Assembly: GCA_023512475.1 (NCBI GenBank)
Contig: JAILZL010000015.1
Span: 1-62,363, forward strand
Length of the DNA: 62,363 bases
Direction: 5' to 3'
DNA from: Syntrophobacterales bacterium
GTDB lineage: Bacteria; Desulfobacterota; Desulfobaccia; Desulfobaccales; 0-14-0-80-60-11
This document shows, piece by piece, positions 58,096 to 62,363 of the stretch. Position 1 is the first letter of the stretch; every line of letters starts with the position of its first letter. The notes below the pieces were generated by a model, which was given only the letters and a program-made list of their open reading frames with translations, did no database searches and was not told the origin of the DNA. A program made the translations under genes and the position numbers.

Positions 58096-59244
58096 TCACC
58101 CCCCGGCAGCCCGGCCAAAGGGGCGGCCCATGGCCAGAAGCAGGCCCGCAAAGACATAGGTGCCCACCGCCGCGCCCCAGAGAAACCAGTGCAGGCGGTC
58201 CGCCAGGGCCAACAGCAGCACCAGATAGGCGAAGTCCCGGCTGTTGAGGGCTGCGACCAGGCGCGCCGCCAGGGAGTCTGTCCCCGAAGGCTCCTTGTGC
58301 CGTCCCAGAACCAGATAGACCGCCAGGGCACAGAGGGCGAAACCCACCAGCAGCAGGGCCAGGGCGTACAGGTGGCGGGCATCGGGGGCCTGCCGGTGCA
58401 GCCCCGCGGCGATCCCGCCAAAGACCGCCACGTGCACCAGGTTGTCGGTGATGATGTCCAGGTAGTGGCCGAAGCGGCTTTCCCGCAGGCTCAGGCGGGC
58501 CACCTCCCCGTCCACCCCGTCCAGCACCACGGCCGCCAGAAAGAGCAGTGCCCCCGCCAGGTGTGCCGCATATCCCGTCTGGGCCAGCAAGAGCGCCCCC
58601 AGAAGCCCGATGCTGCTCCCCACCATCGTGACGGCGTTGGGGGGCACGCGGCGGGCCGCCAGCCGGGGACTGAGGCAGCGGGACAGAGGCCGGTCCACCC
58701 AGCGGGCCAGCAGGCCGTCGCTCTCCTGGGTGGCCGCGGCCAAGGCCGCCACCAGCCTGGCTTCCGCCGCCGCCGCCTTCCCGGGGCCGGACAGGAGCAC
58801 CGGCAGCCCGGCCTCCCCGGCGGGGGGGCCTGCGGTGAGCCAGCGGGCCAGCACCGCCGGCACCTGGCCCGCCGGCAGGCGCCAAACCGCGCCAGCTTCG
58901 GCCAGAGCCCGGCGGAAGCTGAGGCGGTCCCAGACACTGTGGCCCGGCACCAGCACCACCGGCTCTTCCGGGGACCCGCCCAGGTGGGCCGTGGCCACCG
59001 CCAGGTCCTCCCGGGGGACCAGCCGCCACACCACGAGGCCGGCGTCCCGGGGGCGCCGGCTCAGGGCCAGGCTCAGCTCCGGGGTGAGGAGGACCGTGAC
59101 CGCCGCCCCCTCCGAGGCCGCCAGGCGCACCAGCCGGGACAGGGCGGCCTCCCCGAAGATCGGCAGAAGGGCGGCCGGCTCCCAGGCCGCGATGACCACC
59201 CGGGGCGGGGGCGCCGGGGCGGGTCCGATCGGGGGTGGGGTCAT
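58096..59244 (-). CDS. CDP-alcohol phosphotransferase with degenerate N-terminal nucleotidyltransferase-like domain
   Basis: The C-terminal half (about residues 195-380) is an integral membrane CDP-alcohol phosphotransferase with the full motif DGVDGEVARLSLRESRFGHY followed by LDIITD and five to six helices. The N-terminal ~185 residues look like a worn nucleotidyltransferase fold that has lost the glycine-rich LAAGxGxR loop and catalytic Lys. Fused cytidylyltransferase/phosphotransferases (IPCT/DIPPS) make di-inositol phosphate in hyperthermophiles; here the active cytidylyltransferase seems to be the separate gene at 56416. The ATG at 59244 follows GAAGG. The acceptor could be inositol-phosphate, a lipid or another alcohol. 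Confidence 0.85.
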   Translation of the reverse strand: MTPPPIGPAPAPPPRVVIAAWEPAALLPIFGEAALSRLVRLAASEGAAVTVLLTPELSLALSRRPRDAGLVVWRLVPREDLAVATAHLGGSPEEPVVLVPGHSVWDRLSFRRALAEAGAVWRLPAGQVPAVLARWLTAGPPAGEAGLPVLLSGPGKAAAAEARLVAALAAATQESDGLLARWVDRPLSRCLSPRLAARRVPPNAVTMVGSSIGLLGALLLAQTGYAAHLAGALLFLAAVVLDGVDGEVARLSLRESRFGHYLDIITDNLVHVAVFGGIAAGLHRQAPDARHLYALALLLVGFALCALAVYLVLGRHKEPSGTDSLAARLVAALNSRDFAYLVLLLALADRLHWFLWGAAVGTYVFAGLLLAMGRPFGRAAGG

Positions 59245-59284
59245 AAAGCCTTCTTCCACGGCAGCACCAGCGGGCCCAAGTCCG

Positions 59285-59935
59285 CTAATGGGCCGCCTCC
59301 GGGCGGGGGCTGGCTTCCGGCCAGCCGGGCAGGGGGAAGTCCCTCAGCAGGCGGAACAGGGCCTCTTCCCGGCCCCCGAAAAAGTGGTCCGCCTGGGGCA
59401 CCACGGCGATGGGCACCGGCACCGGGCGCCCCGCCATCAGCCCATACAAGGCCGCCAAGGGGCAGAAATCGTCCCATTCGCCCACCACAATGCCCGCCAG
59501 GGACGGCACCTGGGAGAGGAAATCCAGCCGCATGAGGGCGATGGGCGGGGCAATGAGCACGGCGTCGGCGCCGCCGAGGCCCCGGAGAAAGGCCTGGGCC
59601 GCCACCGCGGCGCCGAAGGAGTAGCCCACCACCAGGTAGGGGGCGGAGGCGTGCTGCACCAGATACTCCAGCGCCGCCCGCAGATCCTCCACCTCCCCCT
59701 CCCCCTGGCCGTAAGTACCGGTGCTCCCCCCTACCCCCCGGAAGTTGAACCGGAGGGTGGAGGCGCCCCGGGCCCCGAAGGCCTGGCGCACGGTCCAGAC
59801 CACATTGTTGTCCATGCTGCCCCCATACAGGGGATGGGGGTGGGCCACCACCACCCCCCCGACCCCCCGGCCGGCCTGGAAGCGTCCTTCCAGGATCACC
59901 TCCGGGCCCGAAATCGCCACCCGTTGCTCCATCAT
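59285..59935 (-). CDS. Alpha/beta hydrolase
   Basis: The 216-residue protein has the serine-hydrolase nucleophile elbow VVGYSFGAAVAAQAF (~residue 100), the family opening HPHPLYGGSMDNNVV, LRFNFRGVGGS and a C-terminal His in ADHFFGG. It belongs to the small dienelactone-hydrolase-like group, substrate unknown. It starts the leftward set, 13 bases after the sensor kinase gene and 40 bases before the CDP-alcohol phosphotransferase gene, so all may be co-transcribed. Confidence 0.92.
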   Translation of the reverse strand: MMEQRVAISGPEVILEGRFQAGRGVGGVVVAHPHPLYGGSMDNNVVWTVRQAFGARGASTLRFNFRGVGGSTGTYGQGEGEVEDLRAALEYLVQHASAPYLVVGYSFGAAVAAQAFLRGLGGADAVLIAPPIALMRLDFLSQVPSLAGIVVGEWDDFCPLAALYGLMAGRPVPVPIAVVPQADHFFGGREEALFRLLRDFPLPGWPEASPRPEAAH

Positions 59936-59947
59936 CCTCTCCCGGCC

Positions 59948-62278
59948 TCACCGGGCCGCCATCTCCCGGAGTTCCAGAGGCACCACCAGAGTGACGGTGG
60001 TCCCTTCCCCGGGTGCGGATTTGATGTCCAGATACCCACCCAGATGGCCCAGGCGCTCCCGGATGCTGAACAGGCCATAGCCGGAAGTGCGGCCGAGGCG
60101 GGGCAGCCCGGCCTGAGGGTCAAACCCCTGGCCGTTGTCGGTGACCTGCACCACCAGGTGCTCCCCTTCCCGGCTGATGGAGAGGTCCACCTGGGAGGCG
60201 TGGGCATGCTTGACGATATTCGTGAGCAACTCCCTCAGCACCCGGAAGACCAGCACACTGGCCGCCTCGCCCAGGGGCTTGGGAAAATCGTCCCGCCGGA
60301 CCTGGAGCTTAAGGCCGTGCTGGTCCTGGAACTGGTCCGCCAGCCACTCCACCGCCGCCTCCAGACCCAGGTCATAGAGCACCGGCAGCCCCAATTCGCT
60401 GGTGAGGGAGCGGGAATACTGGATGGCCTGGCCCAAAAGACCGCGCACTTCCTGCACCATGCGCTCCAGCTCCAGGGACCGGGTCTTGCGTTGCACCTCC
60501 CCCAGCTTGATCTGGGCCAGGGCCAGGATCTGGCCGATATTGTCGTGGAGGTCCACGGCCAGGCGGCGGCGTTCCCGCTCCTCGGTGAGGGAGAGCTCCG
60601 ACGCCAGGGAGCGCAGCTGCTCCTGGTAATCCCGGATTTCATCCTGGATCTGCTTTTCCCGGGTGATGTCCTTGAGCATGATCAGGATAAACTGGGTCTG
60701 ACCCTGGATGTTCCGGATGGGGGAGACGTGGCTCCAGAACCAGAGGTAGGAGCCGTCCCGGCGGCGGCAGCGCCCCTCCCGCTCGTAGTAGGGGCGCTTC
60801 CCCCGGGTGAGTTCCCGGAACAGGGCCTCCTCGATGGCCGCCTCGTCCGGGTGGCTGAGGGCGGGGAAGGTGAGCCCCCGCAATTCCGGCAGACTGTAGC
60901 CCAGGGCCTGGGCCAGGGCCGGATTGCCGGTCAGCAGGCGGCCGGAGAGGTCCGCCAGCCCGATGCCGATGGGCGCATCTTCATAGATGGTGCGGAAGCG
61001 TTCCTCGCTGGCCCTGAGAGCCTGCTCGGTGCGCTGGTGCTCCTGGATCTCCTGCTGCAGGCTGAGGTTGACCTCCATGAGCTCAGCCGTGCGCTCCTTG
61101 ACCAGCTTCTCCAGGTGATCCCGGTACTGGCGCAGTTCCTCCTCCACCCGCTTGCGCTCCCTCAGGTCCACATCGATCCGGAAGAGAAGCGGCTCGGTCT
61201 GCTCCAGGCAGACCACGGTGTGGATGGAATGCACCGGCATGCGGCTGCCGTCCTTGCGGCAGAAATACTGCTCCCCGGCGGGCATGAATTCCCCGCTTTT
61301 GACGGCCCGGGCCCCCCGCTTCAGCCCCTGGCGGAACCAGTCCTTGAGCTCCGGGGGCACGATGAGATCCTCCACTTTGCGGCCCACCGCCTCCTGGACG
61401 GCGTAGCCGTAGATCTCCTCGCTGGCCTTGTTCCAGTAGAGGATGGTGCCCTGGGCGTCATAGCCCTGGATGGCCATGCCGGGGACATAGTCCAGCAGGT
61501 TGCGGAACTTGGCCTCGCTCTTCTTGAGCTCCTCCTGCAAGGTGAGGAGTTCGTCGATTTTCTCCCGGAGCTGCAGGTTCAGGCGGTGAACCTCCTCAAA
61601 CTTGCTCCGGAGCATTTCCTTGTCCTTTTCCAGCTCTTCAATGGTGTAGCGCAGGACCCGCCAGGGGACCAGGAAATTGAGCAGGGTCTCTCTCAGGGAG
61701 AACTTTTTGACCCATTGGATGTGGTATTCACAATAGGGGGCACCCTGGAAATAACATTCGGTCTCTTCCACGATGGCCGGCGGCAGATTCCAGATGGTGG
61801 GGATGCCGGCATAGATGCCCTGGTTGAAGCGGCAGAAATCGATGACCGCGGGGATCTCCGGGAACCAGTGCAGCCGGATAACGGCGCTGTCCCGAGTGGT
61901 CTCCACGATCTCAATGGTCTTGTTGCGGTTGAACTTGTCGTTGATCTTCTGCACCCGCTTCAGGGAGCGCCGGGGGTTTTTGTAGGCCAAAAGGATGATG
62001 CGCTGCACATACCCCAGCTTCTTGCGGGCCGCGGACTCAAAGCCGATCTTGTAGGCGATATCCGGATCCCCCGTGAGCCGCCGGGCATTGGCGAACATCT
62101 GGATCACCGCCCGGCTGTGCACCCAGTTGTTGATCTCCATGAGGAAATCCAGGGGCTGGGGGAGCCGCTCGATTTCCGGCCCCAGGCCGGTGAGGAGCTC
62201 CGGCGCCTTCTCGGGCTGGTGCTCCTGGAAATATTCAATGATGGCCCGGGTGTTCAGGCAACTGTGGTGCTTGTCCAT
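59948..62278 (-). CDS. V4R-like/PAS sensor histidine kinase (NarL type)
   Basis: The 776-residue kinase has an N-terminal sensory domain (about 1-200; NNWVHSRAVIQMF ... CYFQGAPYCEYHI) resembling V4R-type domains, which bind small hydrophobic or heme-like ligands; coiled-coil linkers (about 210-255 and 380-425), two PAS domains (about 258-375 and 430-545), and a HisKA_3/HATPase pair with the phospho-His in RRRLAVDLHDNIGQIL (~570) and DNGQGFDP and GYGLFSIRERL near the end. No membrane helix. No regulator is adjacent in the window; the alpha/beta hydrolase gene follows after 13 bases. A weak ribosome site precedes the ATG. Confidence 0.9.
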   Translation of the reverse strand: MDKHHSCLNTRAIIEYFQEHQPEKAPELLTGLGPEIERLPQPLDFLMEINNWVHSRAVIQMFANARRLTGDPDIAYKIGFESAARKKLGYVQRIILLAYKNPRRSLKRVQKINDKFNRNKTIEIVETTRDSAVIRLHWFPEIPAVIDFCRFNQGIYAGIPTIWNLPPAIVEETECYFQGAPYCEYHIQWVKKFSLRETLLNFLVPWRVLRYTIEELEKDKEMLRSKFEEVHRLNLQLREKIDELLTLQEELKKSEAKFRNLLDYVPGMAIQGYDAQGTILYWNKASEEIYGYAVQEAVGRKVEDLIVPPELKDWFRQGLKRGARAVKSGEFMPAGEQYFCRKDGSRMPVHSIHTVVCLEQTEPLLFRIDVDLRERKRVEEELRQYRDHLEKLVKERTAELMEVNLSLQQEIQEHQRTEQALRASEERFRTIYEDAPIGIGLADLSGRLLTGNPALAQALGYSLPELRGLTFPALSHPDEAAIEEALFRELTRGKRPYYEREGRCRRRDGSYLWFWSHVSPIRNIQGQTQFILIMLKDITREKQIQDEIRDYQEQLRSLASELSLTEERERRRLAVDLHDNIGQILALAQIKLGEVQRKTRSLELERMVQEVRGLLGQAIQYSRSLTSELGLPVLYDLGLEAAVEWLADQFQDQHGLKLQVRRDDFPKPLGEAASVLVFRVLRELLTNIVKHAHASQVDLSISREGEHLVVQVTDNGQGFDPQAGLPRLGRTSGYGLFSIRERLGHLGGYLDIKSAPGEGTTVTLVVPLELREMAAR

Positions 62279-62363
62279 GACAGATGACGAATCCCGCCTT
62301 CTTATCCCGGCCCCCTGAGATCCCCCTCCCCCGGGTCCTCCCGGGGCCTGGTCCTCTTTCCCC

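Noticed and set aside
58610-62287. 1225-codon open frame on the plus strand opposite the sensor kinase
   Set aside because: Low-complexity, His/Gly/Leu-rich translation without domain pattern; it mirrors the codon structure of a clearly identified kinase on the other strand. Long antisense frames are common in this GC-rich DNA.

Overview
The window looks like a chromosomal piece of a GC-rich, Gram-negative anaerobe of the Desulfobacterota (former Deltaproteobacteria) type. That is an inference from gene content: an FmdE-family protein, a CooF-like ferredoxin paired with an FAD oxidoreductase, split-off IMP cyclohydrolase, multi-PAS/GAF histidine kinases, DUF2905, and a GyrB with the Gram-negative insertion. 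There is no rRNA, tRNA, prophage, transposase or CRISPR array that I can see. Genes are densely packed, with many 1-4 nt stop/start overlaps. The first ~1.3 kb does not fit the rest: the start of ahcY runs in frame into an unrelated membrane protein, which looks like a chimeric assembly joint.

Layout. 1-5 kb (minus strand): ahcY start, metK, then panC-panD behind a leader with an intrinsic terminator touching the panC start codon. 5-13 kb: a degenerate EAL-HDOD protein, an orphan HyuB, a PurD-like ATP-grasp enzyme, a stand-alone IMP cyclohydrolase, and an FAD-oxidoreductase/CooF-like ferredoxin pair without a CO dehydrogenase. 13.18-13.51 kb: a probable free-standing structured RNA with its own -10 box and terminator. 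13.8-21 kb: RNase E/G overlapping ilvD, then an origin-like gap and dnaN-gyrB. 21-26.8 kb: small proteins, an ECF sigma factor, an ABC permease without ATPase, FmdE, a DnaQ-like exonuclease and a YgjP-type metalloprotease. 26.9-31.6 kb: a complete branched-chain-type ABC transporter (livKHMGF). 32-41 kb: two membrane proteins, then a leftward group with a histidine kinase/response regulator downstream of glgA and galT, HIT, QueD, a HAD phosphatase and a CDP-alcohol phosphotransferase. 41.5-44.5 kb: a pseudokinase-SPOR membrane protein coupled to purC, and a MerR-type regulator. 44.6-50.2 kb: a multi-PAS NarL-type kinase, its LuxR-type regulator, a receiver-only protein and a degenerate receiver.

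50.5-59.9 kb is the most interesting part. Myo-inositol-1-phosphate synthase converges on a leftward set encoding a flippase-like membrane protein, a Gfo/Idh dehydrogenase, a class III aminotransferase, an ATP-grasp protein, a CTP:inositol-phosphate-type nucleotidyltransferase, a HAD phosphatase, a CDP-alcohol phosphotransferase with a worn-out N-terminal nucleotidyltransferase-like domain, and an alpha/beta hydrolase. Together they could make, modify and export a CDP-inositol-derived phosphodiester or lipid head group, possibly an amino-inositol. Three of the four copies of an ~85 bp hairpin repeat found here sit between the modules of this cluster. The window ends in a V4R-like/PAS sensor kinase.

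Start codons were chosen from visible Shine-Dalgarno sequences and family lengths. All functions are read from motifs by eye, without database searches.
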